NCBI GenBank assembly: GCA_037576215.1
Contig: JBANDB010000006.1
Location: 5,394,001-5,458,000, forward strand
Source: Armillaria gallica
Lineage: Eukaryota; Basidiomycota; Agaricomycetes; Agaricales; Physalacriaceae
Reading direction: 5' to 3'
Length of the DNA: 64,000 bases
In this document: positions 34,345 through 46,551 of the stretch, in pieces
Position numbering within the stretch: position 1 is the first letter of the stretch
Layout of the letters: every line of letters starts with the position of its first letter
The notes under the pieces: generated by a model
What the model saw: only the letters and a program-made list of their open reading frames with translations
Databases searched by the model: none
Told to the model about the DNA's origin: nothing
Translations under genes and position numbers: made by a program

Positions 34345-35626
34345 TGCGTGTATAGATGGACACTGGGGCGATAGGGCAATATGAAGATCTGCCTTGTATT
34401 TATACCGGAAATGTGGAGATTCGAGAAACATATAGAGATGGGCTTAGATGAGCGTGGATGACGTGCAGAATGGTGAGAGTAATGGGACCTGCTCGGAATC
34501 GGATATGAGAATCAGGAGCCCTTGGTCCGGGAGAATGTATCAACTAGAGCTGTCAGGCGAAATAACAATCCCGATTCCTGATTCCCCGGAAAGTACGGCT
34601 GACATAAAGGCGTCTGCTATTTGAACACTGAGTACTGAGTGCTTGTCACGGTCCCATTTGCTTCAGTTGCAAAGGAAGAAGGAACCAGAGCTTGAAAGTA
34701 TCGGTAAAGAACCAACCCATAAGCAGTCGCGCATACCATATACTCCCAGGACTACAAACGAATCCAATATCTAAACTTGCACCAAATTCGCCCCGCTGCG
34801 TCACGCACGGCGTTTTGATGTACTGCATGATTATAGAACCCCGGTAAAAATTTCCAGGTGTATGAATCAATACAGTTTGAACCAGTAGCAAAATATTTGA
34901 ATGGGACAAGCCGTCAGTGGGAGCTGGAGCTGAGGGACCGAGGACAGCGCGTTAGTCCCGACTTCGTCGTAGATGCGGGGATTTTTGTCGCAAGTGTTGC
35001 GCCATCGTTGCCCGGGTGCCGTGAATGCCGGGCTCGACGACACGTGGCTCTTCGAGCTTCATCGTTTACCTTCTCATCGTGGCATACTAGCCCAGTGCAG
35101 TATCAGTGCCGTGATTCTTCCGCTCAATATCCCTAATGCCTTGGCTACAAACGGGGCCAATGTAGCTGCTATCGCTCCATTTATTGTAGCGTACATCACA
35201 CTGTGGTCAAAGGTGGAATGAACACTACTAGTAGTCACGGTCCAACTCAAATCGCAATTCCTCGATATGTCTGCACTTACATTCTCATCTACATCGACTG
35301 ACTAGTGGTAAACCCGGTCATGCTACATCATATGTATAGTCCATATAGTTGTCTATCAAAGCGATCAGCCAGCAGAATCGCACATAACTCACAAATTGGA
35401 TCTGCACCGGCACTGCCACTTCCTGTTTAGTTATCTCATTCCGGTGGACATCCAGAAGCAAGAGACGCCGGTGACCCCGTGAATGTAAACATGAATCCTA
35501 TGATAATGATGATGAAGCTTGAGGGACTACTATTCCAGAACGAATCGGCATTGCGGACTACTGTAAACGACTTCGGATTGTCCAAGCAGTGTATCGTTAT
35601 TACACTGAAGTCAGCATGATCATTCA
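34345..35626. other. Intergenic, partly duplicated
   Basis: About 34345-34990 parallels 23962-24760. About 35240-35430 is an inverted copy of the dispersed repeat at 18430. About 35430-35626 resembles the 3' flanks of P450-4 and P450-6. ORFs here are short and unsupported. Confidence 0.45.
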
Positions 35627-35729
35627 TTACTGTAACACTTTCGCCCTTAAGGGTAACTGAGAGCCTAAATGTGCTTTACCCTTCACAACAGGTGCAACAC
35701 TCGGCGAGCTGGGGAACGTCTGCGATTGA
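35627..35729 (-). pseudogene. P450-3: C-terminal tail fragment
   Basis: It encodes the last 30 or so P450 residues (VVKGKAHLGSQLPLR...VLQ, then TAA). It has no haem motif or anything before it. It abuts SDR-7 in the middle of that gene's second intron, head to tail on opposite strands. Confidence 0.85.
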
Positions 35730-35740
35730 CCTTCCTTCCA

Positions 35741-36576
35741 CATATCTGTTGCTTATACACAGACTCCAGATGGACGTGACCGACGAAGAAAATGTCAAGG
35801 CCGGAGCCAAGCACATTGAGAATATCGACGGCAAGCTCGATATCCTCGTTAACAAGTTCGTCTATCGCCACTTCAGCCCTCCTTGACCTTGTACTAATAT
35901 TTTCATAGTGCTGGAATAGCCGGCTCCCTTCGTGACCCAGACTTCTTCATAAAACAGGCCGCGGGGTCAGATCCTCTCCAACCCGAGACGGTACAGAACT
36001 GGGCCGATATCTTCTCAATCAACACCATCGCCCCATTCTTCGTCGTCCGTGCGTTCCAATCCCTCCTCATCAAAGGAGCGCATTCCCGTCCCCAAGGCAC
36101 CTCAAGTGTTATCAATATCAGCAGCGTTTCTGCAGAATACAACACACCAGGGCCCGGAACGTGTGTATGTAGCCTGCTGTTTCCTCTAAGATTGAGCTAA
36201 CTTGACTCGATCAGTTGGCGTACAGCGCGACAAAAGCAGCCTTGGACAAGCTCACCCTCGTTCTTGGGATGAGTTTTGCTGAGAGGGGTATCCCGATTCG
36301 GGTGAATTCCCTTCAGTCTGGCTTCATTGCATCGCAGATGGTTGGTCCTGGGGTTTTGGAGACGATCAAAACGAAAGTACCTGGGATTTTGGCGCCCGTA
36401 CCCGCGAGGCGACATGGGACGTAGAGTTATGTTTGGTATCTGAGTGACATTGATTCGAGATTCGAGATTGTAGTGAGGCAGAGATTGGAACGGCGGCCAC
36501 CTATTTGGCGGTATCGGATTATACGAACGGGGCGCTCTTGAACATTGAGGGTGGAATATTGCTGGTAAACCCTTGA
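35741..36576 (+). pseudogene. SDR-7: short-chain dehydrogenase lacking exons 1-2
   Basis: Homology begins inside intron 2. Exons 3-6 (from 35763 to the stop at 36574-36576) are open, with NNAG, ISS and YSATK intact. The first two exons, which carry the start codon and the TGxxxGxG cofactor loop, are absent, replaced by the P450 tail fragment. It cannot bind NAD(P) normally. It is the closest partner of SDR-11, and with P450-4 forms the inverted duplicate of the SDR-11/P450-6 pair. Confidence 0.88.
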
Positions 36577-37012
36577 GTGAATGTTTGATAATTCAGGCGC
36601 AATATATCCATATGCACTACAGACAAAGAGGATTTTAAGGCAAAGTGACTCGCCCTAGAGTCAACGACGATGTTTTCTGTTCACGTTCAAGTCCACGGAA
36701 ATGCTTTGTATGACTGCATTCGCTTTAACGGTGTTTTTCTTTTAACATTATTCTTCGCATATCTTCATACCTAATTTTGTACCAGCAACATGTTATCATG
36801 AAATTTAAGTAAATCGAGAAGAGGCGCTCTGAATCCATCAATTGGCCGCGTGAATGTGAAGATGAATCCCATGATGATGATTATGATGATGGATGCGTAA
36901 GGTACTACTACTCTAAACCGAATCATCGCGGACTTCTTTAAACGGCGTCGGATTGCCGAGGAAGTGTAACGGTGGTAGGCTAAAATACCCTCTCTGAAGC
37001 CACCATCGTTTA
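36577..37012. other. Spacer of a convergent SDR/P450 pair
   Basis: It is the inverted counterpart of 60329-60765, including an ATGATGATT-rich microsatellite near 36870. No gene. Confidence 0.6.
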
Positions 37013-39311
37013 TCACTGTAAAACTTTCATCCTTAAGGGCAGCTGAGAGCCTAAACGCGCTTTACCCTTTACAATAGGTACGACAGCTGGCGAACCGGGG
37101 AACCGCAGAATCTCAACACCTCCCTCAGGTAAACTGAATTCGAAGTGAAGAATCAGGTTGGCTAGGATCGTTTGCATTTCCATGATCCTGTATTTCATCG
37201 AGCGTTTTAATAAACCGAGACTTAGAAGGAAGGGAGGTACATACGCAAATCGCCATCTACGAGACGGGATGAGGATCAGCAAAGGAATACAGTGAATCGT
37301 CACAGTTTTAATTACCCGATGCACGAACGAGATCCGGCACCTGAGGATTACGTAAGTAAAAGAGAAACTGGCTCGAAGTATGACTCACTAAATGACATCC
37401 TAGCGTTCCACCAAATGAGCTTTAAGCTCGAAAGCATGCACGAAGCCAAGATCACACTCACAGATTAGTATACACACCCAGAGATACCGGCAGAGCCTTG
37501 TCCAAAAATCGAGCCGGGTTCCACTCTTCCGCGTCATCCCCCCAGAGAGATGGAAGACTAGAAAAAACTCGCATCAAGTTGACGTTGAAGTGGCATGAAA
37601 ATGTCATACCGGTTGTACAGGTAAGTAGAACAAGCAAGTGTCTGCCCCTTCGGTATCGCAAGGGTCTTCCCTCCGGACAGAGGTAGAACATCGTCATGAG
37701 GGGCCGTACGTATCAATGAGTGCGCAACTGGGTATAGACGGAGAGCTTCCTGTCACTAGAGGTGAGCGTGAACATCTGGTGGAAGTAACGTACTCACCTT
37801 GATAGCCGCGTTCAAAAATGGCATAGAGTCATAATCGTTTGATTGTTTGAGCTCTGTACGAATTATGGACTGATGCTCAGAATGCACGGCAAGTTCGTAT
37901 AACAACCAGCATAGACTAGTGCTTGTCGTCTCGTGCCCGGCAATGACGAATGTCCTAGAACGAGACGAAAAATCACATCTTGAAGAGCAAATACTTAGAG
38001 AGATGTCACGAACATTAGTTGTGCCTCAATTTCGTCGTCCTGCAATTTTCCTGCCAAGCGCGCCCTCCCTAAAATGAAGCCATGGTCTTATGTGTATTGA
38101 GTAGATGAAAAGAGAGAACTCGCCAAGGACACTAATGATATCTCCATCACCGTCTGGGGTCTCTGCGTAGTTGTGGCTAGCCACGATTTCTCGAGCATTT
38201 TGCTTAGCCATGTTTCCGACGCTAACGAATTGACGAATCTCTCGGGTCGAGAACAACTGTAGAATTCCTAGCATCGAATTTGGAAGCATTCGTATTAGAG
38301 CAATAAGAATAAGCTCGAGTGCCGTTGTATTGGTTTGCGAGGCAGTGCTAAAATTGGGTATTCATTATGAGGTCAGAGGAGCATTGAAATGAAGAAAACA
38401 ATCTTCTTACAAAAGATACCTCATCGCTTGCCCTAGTTCCGTTCTCTGACCATCGAGCGTACTAAAATCATACCGGAAAGCGGCTTGTGGAGGTTAAGCG
38501 GGTTAGCTGGGAAGAAAAGTCGTAGGCACACTTGCCTAGACCGATAATATCTAAAGTAACCTTGCCGGCCCAATCACGAATATTGACAGTAGCATCAGTT
38601 CCACTGGCCAGAGATCCTTTGATACCATTCACAAGCTGCAATTGTCATGGGTTCACCCTAACTTCCACATTTGTTCGATGCACAAAGGAACCCACCTTGT
38701 CGCTGCACTGCTGGAATATGTCCTGGGAAATCCGAAGCTGCGCAGGGGAGAATGCAGGGTTTAGAATCTTGCGTTGGCGGTGATGGATTTCACCTGAACA
38801 TAAATTACAGTTTTTTTGCGTAAGCTAGGCCCAGGTCAAACTCACCGGAAACGATGGCAAGACCTTTACCAGCGACGAGACCCAGTATGAAGACCGCGTC
38901 CTTCGATTTAGGGTAAGGGTGTGAGGGGTGGAAAATGTGTGCAAGAGCCTGGGGGTCGCAAACTACCAGGACGTCTTGCTACGAATCATTGCTTCAATTA
39001 CGACCAAGGTATAACTGTAGCCGAGCTTGCTTACACCCAAACATCCCCCGATACGATAAAGGGTGCCATATTCCCTACGCCATTTCGTTTCAAGTTCACC
39101 TGCGTTCTCTTGATCGCGAAGGATGCGTTGGTGGCCTGGTGGTATGGTGTGTTTTGGACTCAGTGATCTACAAATTTGCCACAGATCACTTACCAAGCCA
39201 GAAAGATGGCGACGGCGGTCCCTTGACGTGCTTGACTGATGGACGTCTGAACCATTGACGAAGCAACGAGGCTACTAGGAGTGATGCGAGTACGATGAAG
39301 AATGCGGCCAT
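37013..39311 (-). CDS. P450-4: cytochrome P450 monooxygenase
   Basis: A fifteen-exon gene from ATG 39311 to TGA 37015-37013, with no break found. The anchor FFIVLASLLVASLL is followed by KGPPSPSFWLG. AGHETTS (canonical I-helix), EALR (ExxR), WNPARF and FSAGSRSCIG (haem Cys) are all present. It is very close to P450-6. Introns after IIGL and in SVL have GC donors (GCAAGT, GCGAGT), while the LYNR intron is GT here and GC in the other four; this confirms the splice position in the family. SDR-8 lies upstream on the same strand. ER-anchored monooxygenase; substrate unknown. Confidence 0.9.
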
Positions 39312-39626
39312 GTAAAGAGATAACTGGGGCTCCTCGAGTTAGACCTAAGATACCTACATTCCGGGCTTTTAAGATGCGAACTTAGCCGCGTTGACCGATG
39401 GTACGTATTCGTCAACTCGGTGCACATTGATAACGAACTCGGGTAGGTCGGCGATGGCACACGCGGTATCGCGCTCACTCTGATCGGGATATCTTCCAGC
39501 ATAAATAGTGACCGCAACCCCCTAAGGAAGTAAATGGACCAAGAGATGTGATCTTGAAAGGTAATCGTCTCGAGAAGAAGTCAGATTGCATGAAGACTGT
39601 ACATCAGATAAACAAAGAGTCAAAGA
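39312..39626. other. Short spacer between SDR-8 and P450-4
   Basis: It holds the P450-4 promoter region; no gene. It is much shorter than the other SDR-P450 spacers. Confidence 0.4.
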
Positions 39627-40390
39627 TTGACCAACGATACTGCACCATCAACGCTCAACACCGCTCCATTCGTATAACCGCCGAATAAACCGCCGTCATC
39701 CCCATCTCCGCCCCACTAGAAACTCAGATTAATATTCAATCCCATCCAGATATTGTACATACTCACGTTCCTTGCATCTTCGAGGTATCGGCGCAACCAT
39801 CCTTGGTAAAGGCTTCGTCCTGATCGCTTCCAACACCTCAGGACTAACTAATTGCGACGCAAACACGCCGGGAGTCAGGACGTTCGCCCGGATCGGGATG
39901 CCCCTCTGAGCAAAACCCGTCCCCAGAACAAGCGTGAGCTTATCCAAAGCAGCATTCGTCACGTTGTATGCAACCTACATCAAGTCAGCTTAGACGAGTT
40001 GGAAGGGATGGAATAGCACATGCAGAAGACAAGGGGTGAGCCGCCACGCTACTGACGTTGATGACACTTGCTGTGCCTTCGTGTCAATACTGCGCTCCCT
40101 TGATGAGAAGACATTGGAAAGCGCGTACAATGAAGAGTGGCGCGATGGTGTTGAGTGCAAAGATGCCCGTCCAGGTTTGCACAGTCTCGGGTTCGAAAGG
40201 ATCTGTCGTTGCGAACTTCTTCGCGGTGAAGTCTGGGTCACGAAGGGAACCTCCAATTCCAGCACTACCGTGACGATGAAAGCAATAGTGTATGGTTTGG
40301 GTGGGGGGGTGGGCGAATTTGTTGACGAGGATATCAGGCTTTCCGTCGACTCCTTCAATGTGACGAGTATGGAAGAGAGTTTGGACGAAC
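39627..40390 (-). pseudogene. SDR-8: decayed short-chain dehydrogenase
   Basis: Part of exon 3 through exon 6 on the minus strand; exons 1-2 are missing. A stop interrupts exon 4 (GCGCAGTATTGA where others read Gly-Ala-His-Ser). The catalytic Lys is Asn (YNVTN), and small deletions shift exons 5 and 6. It resembles SDR-2. It keeps the position upstream of a P450 (P450-4). Confidence 0.88.
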
Positions 40391-41895
40391 AAGGACACGG
40401 ATGAAGGGGAAGACGAGGAACTAGAGATGGTTAGGCAAACTGCCCGCGTTCGGGCTACAAGGACGGGCGGAGTGGGAGTGAACTAGGAGTTTTCCCTCGG
40501 GGTTTGTCTTCGCCTTCTGCTCCATAAATACCATGTTGTGACAGTCACTGAAACCAGGAAGATGAGTGAGGATGGAAGTCTGGCTGCCTATATGCATGCC
40601 GCATACCTTGTGTTTATTGTTTTCAGTACTTCATCTCAACGTGGCGGCAATAGCCTCTGGCCCATTTGAAAACCAGCTGCTCGTAGGGTTTTCGCCTTTA
40701 ATGGAGGAATTGCTAGTCCTGACATTGGACCCAGGAAGACGTAAGGAAGACGATAGGCTACCCTCGATCTGTCTCATTCTGCTAGTCGCCCGCATTGAAG
40801 AGGAGATGGCCATGAACTGCCCATAGCTGCGCTTGGTCTGAGTGCTGGTGTCGACGTAGTATGTGCCCTGCTTCTCCTGTTGACCTCCCACACGAAATCA
40901 TCATCGAGATCCCCTGCTACGCAGGATGAGACCGAAGACTCCTTTGAGGAGAAACGCAAATCCGTTAGCTGAAGTTCGGGATGGATATCTAGCACCCGCA
41001 CCTTATGACCTTTCGTAACGAGAGTGATCCTAGCAGGAGTCCCTTTGAGTATTCGATGTCTTGTATAGCGACTCAAACGACATCAATGGGAGGCCAAAAA
41101 AATACGAAAATTTTGTCCATAGTCAGCATATTAGAGGATCGGAGAGCAAATCGTTTGTCTAAGTTAGCATGTTTTAGAGGTGTCAAGAGGGACCCGTCGA
41201 GTTGGTCTTGGTGTAGAGTAGAAACGGGAAAAGATTTGCAAAAATTTTAGCGTTAGTATCCCGGACCGACCAACATTTGTCCGAGATCATGGCCTGGCCA
41301 AAATGATAGGCACATGTGCTCCCCGGCCTTCGTCGGAGGGACGGTACCAACTTCATTCATCTTTGCACACTGAAGATGATTGAGAGCAGATAGTCGAGCG
41401 TCAAATAACGAGTTACAAGTGATCTGTGGAAATTTCAGCATATGGCTGTTGAAAACAACTAAGAGCGGTCAAGAAATCGCTACATATTCTTCTCCTCCTT
41501 CGACTCATCGGTGAAGCTTCGACTCCTACAGACCTCCTCCCCAGAAGCCGTTCACCTGCGTACATTCTTGTGCTACCAGAATTACACAAGCGTTCCTAAG
41601 GTGATTCAACCCTGGCCCTCGCTTTCTGCATAGTATCCTCTGGAAAAAAATCGGTGAGCAAATGACAAGAAATCAAATATGTATGATGTACCATAGGATG
41701 ATTTCCACGGTAACATGCCTTCTTCCTCTGACGGTGTGGTGCTCTCTGAGTATCGGCGACGTGATCTCACATGCGCTACAGACGCTGCTTGTACTAACAC
41801 TATCAGATGTCTCTGGACAGCAGCGTGTAGACCAGGATTGATGGATGATAGATCGGGTGAAACCCATGGTAGGTATAGGGGATTATGCGCTTCAG
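40391..41895. other. Intergenic with relics
   Basis: About 40440-40560 is the inverted dispersed repeat also at 14836. About 40850-41080 (minus) is the partner of the relic at 14320-14530 (GHKVRVLDI, AGDLDDDF) in a 100-codon ORF with no recognised domain. Nothing is recognised from 41100 to 41895. Confidence 0.4.
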
Positions 41896-43156
41896 TCACG
41901 ATAAACAGCTTAGGCAGGTCAATCGTCTACAGTTCAACGGAATTGAGACGTCGTCATAGAACAAATACAGATAACTCGCTGGTAACTCTCGCAATGCATT
42001 CTCGTAAGCTGTGAAATACAAGCGGCAGCCAAAGCAAGATAGTTTGGAAATCCCGACGACCGGAGCAGGTCTTTGTGGCATTTTCCACCATTGCAGGAGT
42101 GCCACCAGCATCGCACATTCACAGTGCGGACAGCAGGTATATTGCTCTTCGAACCGAACACCAGCGTCATCAACGAATCGGTCAAGAAATCTTTCATCTT
42201 CATCAGTGATATCCATCTGACGTTTAAGCGTCCCGACAGCCGTTTTCATGTCCAGCTCTACATGACGTTTCTCAGACCGTAGAAACACGAGTTTGGGTTG
42301 ATTTCTGAATATGCGGCCGCGGCGAGGCGATACTACAAAACGGATCAACTTGGTTGCTTCATTGTACGTCTTCAAGACCTTCCGTAGATATCGTTCGACG
42401 AGGAAAGGTGCTGTAACAATCAAAAATATATTAGTATTCGACATCTTCAACGACCAGCACATGATAGCACGTACCATCCGTCTGATCAGACGTGGGTAAA
42501 AGATCAACCCTCTTTATGAACGCCGCTGTCTTTGGATTTCTCAATTTCCAATTTCGAGCTATCGCTTCGAGAACTTCGAGCAACAAGTCTGCGTCGCCGG
42601 TATGAAAGCCTGAGGCAAGGCGATGAAGGGTGTCGAGAGCATCCGTCAGGTCTTGGAATTTCTTCTTGTCGGCTTCATGCGCAAGTTGATGTGTTATATC
42701 TTTCAACCGTCTTGTCCACATGGCATCCCGCTTTGTAAGACGAGTGTAAAACTTGGCGAATGTGAATAGAAGCACAGATCTATAGACATCGCCGATGGAG
42801 TCTTGAACCTGGGGGGGGAGATCCCCGATTGATGGGGTACGCGATCCTGGAGTGTCGACGAGCTGTGCTATGCCGGTGAGCTTTTGGCAGATATCGGTGA
42901 GGTAGTCTTGGGTCTCTTGTGGGACCTCTTCATGATTCCCAATGATAAATATTGTGCACGATTCCGGAGCCGTTGCTATGGCAGATGCATAGACCTCCCT
43001 CTCGGCCTGTGACACACATATTCCCGCCAGTGCATCGAGCAACGTCAGCATTGGTCGTTCGTTGTCTGTAGTTCTGTGAGTGTCCTTCTCGCGTGGCTCA
43101 GGCGAAGAAGCGAGGATAGCCAGATAACTTTCGGGTGCTTCTTCAGTACTGGACAT
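41896..43156 (-). CDS. OTT_1508-like deaminase-fold protein
   Basis: Two exons (43156-42475, 42410-41896), 398 residues. The N-terminal 230 residues are mostly helical with no known motif. The C-terminal part has CCPHCECAML (His323-Cys-Glu325) and, about 28 residues on, SKLSCFGC (Cys353-x-x-Cys356): the HxE plus CxxC zinc site of the cytidine-deaminase fold, in the form seen in the fungal OTT_1508-like family. The family is common in Agaricomycetes; a nucleic-acid or nucleotide target has been proposed but is mostly untested. The zinc ligands and the Glu are all present, so activity is possible. It is unlike its SDR/P450 neighbours, is single copy here and has its own intron; the last residues could contain another intron. 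Confidence 0.8.
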
Positions 43157-44003
43157 GAGACAAGCTGACGAAAAGAGGACTCGGAGACTTACTACCCGTG
43201 CCGTCGATTGACACCGGCGCTTAGTTAACTCATCACGACCACGCGTTGAACCCCTCTGATGCTGCCAAATGCTGTAGCATGGCAAGCCACTTCATAGAGA
43301 CTCGCAGCACTCGCACCTGCGTATAAACAGATGCCGCCCCATCAGGACCTGGACACCTTGAAAGATGCGCATTCTCCGAAACAGACACTGCAATTGCTGG
43401 GCGTTGGACCGGGTGAGACACATGTACCCTGTCGTCAAATGCAGAAATCTTGTTTGAATGATTGAAGAACAGGACTGAGCTTGGCAGTGTTCGGTACAAT
43501 CTGCGCAGTACTCATTCTTCAAATATCCGCCGTCGGAGGAATGAAATACTTAGGTGCGACGCGCGTCCAGTTCCAGGATTACCAAGGCACGTGATTATTG
43601 ATGGCATATGCAAAAGTTGATCAAGAATGGAAGGTGAAGGTGGGTTGCGATAGATTCGATACTTCAATTCCACAGCTAAATAAGTTTCGCTCACAGCGAG
43701 CTTTGTTTTCACGGTCTCCCAGTCCATATGGTACATGTATCTGCACCCTTTCGTCGTACTCGCGTGTACTTCTGCACCAAGACTTTTCTGAATAATCACT
43801 ACAAATCTTCCTTTCTCGAGTCTTGACACGACGCGCGTCCATAAGCCGACAAATAGGGTTGTTGCCCCGAGCATAGGAGCCTTCGTCACAATGCTGACGA
43901 GTGTGTGGAAATGCGGGCAGTCTCTTGCAATGTAAAAACCGCATACATCGGTATATGGTCTGGCTTAATAAGACCAGAATTTATGATATATAGGCAACAA
44001 TGG
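43157..44003. other. Divergent upstream region of the deaminase and SDR-9
   Basis: Blocks resemble the regions before SDR-2 and SDR-10, including GAAGGTGGGTTGCGA at 43636-43650. No gene supported. Confidence 0.45.
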
Positions 44004-44013
44004 AATAAAAGGG
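44004..44013 (+). promoter_or_regulatory. TATA-like box of SDR-9
   Basis: AATAAAAGGG about 40 bp before the ATG, as in SDR-2 and SDR-10. Confidence 0.6.
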
Positions 44014-44047
44014 ACTGCATCCAGAGGTTATTCAGCAATCCTCAATC

Positions 44048-45182
44048 ATGGCTGCACTTAACATGGCTACAGCAATTTCGCTTTCCGGACGACTAGGCCT
44101 TGTCACAGGCGGAGGAACGGGGATGTATGTTTCCTGATTCTCGAATTTCGATTGTGACTCGCGACTGACTGTCCGACAGAGGATTTATGATCGCGAAAGC
44201 CTTTGCTGCAAACGGAGCCAAGGTTTACATCACTGGCCGACGGTTGGATGTGCTAGAGAAAGCCGCAGCATCTGTCATAGGCGTCTCAGGATCCATTGTC
44301 CCGTCAGTGACTGATATTTATCTTGGATAACCATTTATAAAGTATACACAGATTACAGATGAATGTAACAGACGAAGAAGACGTCAAGGCCGGTGCAAAG
44401 CACATCGAAGATATCGATGGAAAACTCGATATCCTTGTCAACAAGTTCGTCTATGGTACCCTCGGTTCCCTTCCTCCGTACGCTAATCTCTCCGTAGTGC
44501 CGGATTTGCTGGGGCCCGCAATCAGGCAGGTAGTCATGACACAGATTTCGCCGCGAAGAAATACGCCGCAGAGGATCCTTTTGAACCCGAAACAGTACAA
44601 AACTGGGCTGATCTTTTCGCGCTCAACACCATCGCGCCGTTCTTCATCGTACACGCCTTCCAATCCCTCCTCGTCAAAGGAGCGTCTTCCCGGCCACAAG
44701 GCACGTCAAGCGTCATCAACATTAGCAGCGTAGCGGCAAAGATGAACACGTCAGCGCCTATGGTTTCTGTATGTGCCCTGTGGTTTATTTGAAGCTTAGG
44801 CTTACTTGGCATGATTTAGTTCGCATACAGCGTGACCAAAGCCGCATTAGACAAGCTCACTCTCGTTCTAGCGACGAGTTTTGCTGGGAGAGGTATCCCG
44901 ATTCGGGTGAACGCGCTGCAGCCTGGCGTGTTCGCATCGGAGATGGTGCCTCCTGAGTTATTGGAGGCACTCAAGACGCAGCTCCTACCCGGGCAGGTCG
45001 CGCCGATACCCGCAGGGAGGCATGGGTCGTAAGTATCTCGAGCATTTAACCTGAGATTGATTGTTCATCGAATTTCTAGTGATGCGGAGATGGGTATGAC
45101 GGCGCTCTACTTGGCGGTATCGGATTATACAAACGGGGCGGTGTTGAGTGTTGATGGTGGAGTATCGCTGGTCAATCCTTGA
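44048..45182 (+). CDS. SDR-9: short-chain dehydrogenase/reductase with 5-residue insertion
   Basis: Exons 44048-44124, 44180-44302, 44352-44444, 44498-44768, 44820-45028 and 45080-45182 give 291 residues, all in frame. TGGGTGIG, NNAG, ISS and YSVTK are intact. Exon 4 is 15 nt longer than in its relatives: after NNAG the usual SLRDPDF segment reads ARNQAGSHDTDF, five residues longer. This loop follows the NNAG strand, near the active site, so specificity may differ. It is the SDR of the P450-5 unit; the hAT element lies between them. Confidence 0.9.
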
Positions 45183-46551
45183 CTGGTGTCTGAGTACTGT
45201 ATCTGATAAAGGACTTTCAAAGAATTAATCTTGCTTTTCCCGCTACTTTCTGTGTGATGCATGCCATGTCTGAATGCCCGTCATCACGCTAGCAAATACG
45301 ACGCCAATGTCTCTAGGAATGCTCAAAGGAGGAACAACGGACCTCACTGATTCAATCGAAGAAGACGAGGCCTGGAAAGACGTACCAATGGCCAAGATAC
45401 CAAAATAGAAACCACAAGACAAACGGGGAGAGGATCGTGAGCCAGAAGATTTTGGACGAGAGCAGACTGAAACGTTCTGCACGCCAGTCAGCCTAGTTCA
45501 ACCAAATTCAGCCAGTTGGGGAGGTACAACATGGAGTGTAATCGGCGATGAGAGGCTAGTTGTTCTTCCGGGAGCAGATGCCTGTATGCATCTAAACAAA
45601 ATCAAGGTACTATGGGACGAAGCATTTACAAACGCACCAGTCTTCACTAAAAAATTGAAGCACTCCCGTCTTGAACACCTCGATATCTGCCGCCAGTGCC
45701 ACGAAAAACAGATTCTCAAATCTCCCTTCGTCGACAGTGGTCTTTGTTAGTTTGCCTTCGGCGGATTGCAGTACGGTGACAAAGAGAGGATAAGGCAACT
45801 TGTATTTCATGCTTGAGGGTTTTTTTATTGACAACTTCTTTATATAATCTGCGGTGTGCGAGGTCCGTCTCCTCGATGGGGGGTCTATCATTTGGCTGGG
45901 TTTGGACATTGCTTCAAGGTAAAAGAAAGGTAAGGGCGTAGTAACGGGGCGGTTAGTGTATGGAGGAGGGGAACCAAGGGCATCGTAGACGAACTTATTG
46001 ACGAGGATACTTATCGAGCCCCTCGACTCCTTGTATGCTTGGCGGATGTTCTGGTTTCGGCTAAGAGGGTGGAACTTTGCACGATGCTGCTACTACCTAC
46101 AGGCAAAGGTTCCGTCAATATGCGCGTACAGCTCCAAATTGATATTTTATGCGAGTCACCCTTGAATTCACGTCCTTTCTCCCAGTAAAAAAAAAGTCGC
46201 ATGATTGAAGGTTACCAAATTATACTACCTACCTACCTACCTACCTACCAGCAGGCTTGAACAGGCAAGCGATACGTCGCCACAACTATATAGCATACCA
46301 GCCTCTGGACCTGGCCGATCCAGAATTTACCGGTGTCGCCTGCCACCACTGACAATGATGCGTGTGCCGTTGCTTGCTCTCGCTAACTTTAAGAAATCGA
46401 TGATCAGTTGTCGTTGGAATTGTTGTGCGAAGTCTCCCACCTTCGGCGGTATTTCTGGTACCTCTTGCAGTCGACAAGCTGATTATTAAAACACTTCCCT
46501 CATCGTGAGCCCGCAGTTTCTACCACATAGTTCGCAAATGCTGGTTTAGGT
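45183..46551. other. Intergenic
   Basis: The 3' flank of SDR-9 is shared with 15226-15350. A 99-codon minus ORF (45610-45909) has no recognised domain. About 45990-46040 (minus) is a tiny SDR exon-3 relic resembling 40310-40370. A (TACC)n run lies near 46225-46249. Confidence 0.4.

Noticed and set aside
36870..36900. ATG/CAT-rich runs here and near 60450 as a coding repeat
   Set aside because: Simple microsatellite in a duplicated non-coding spacer.
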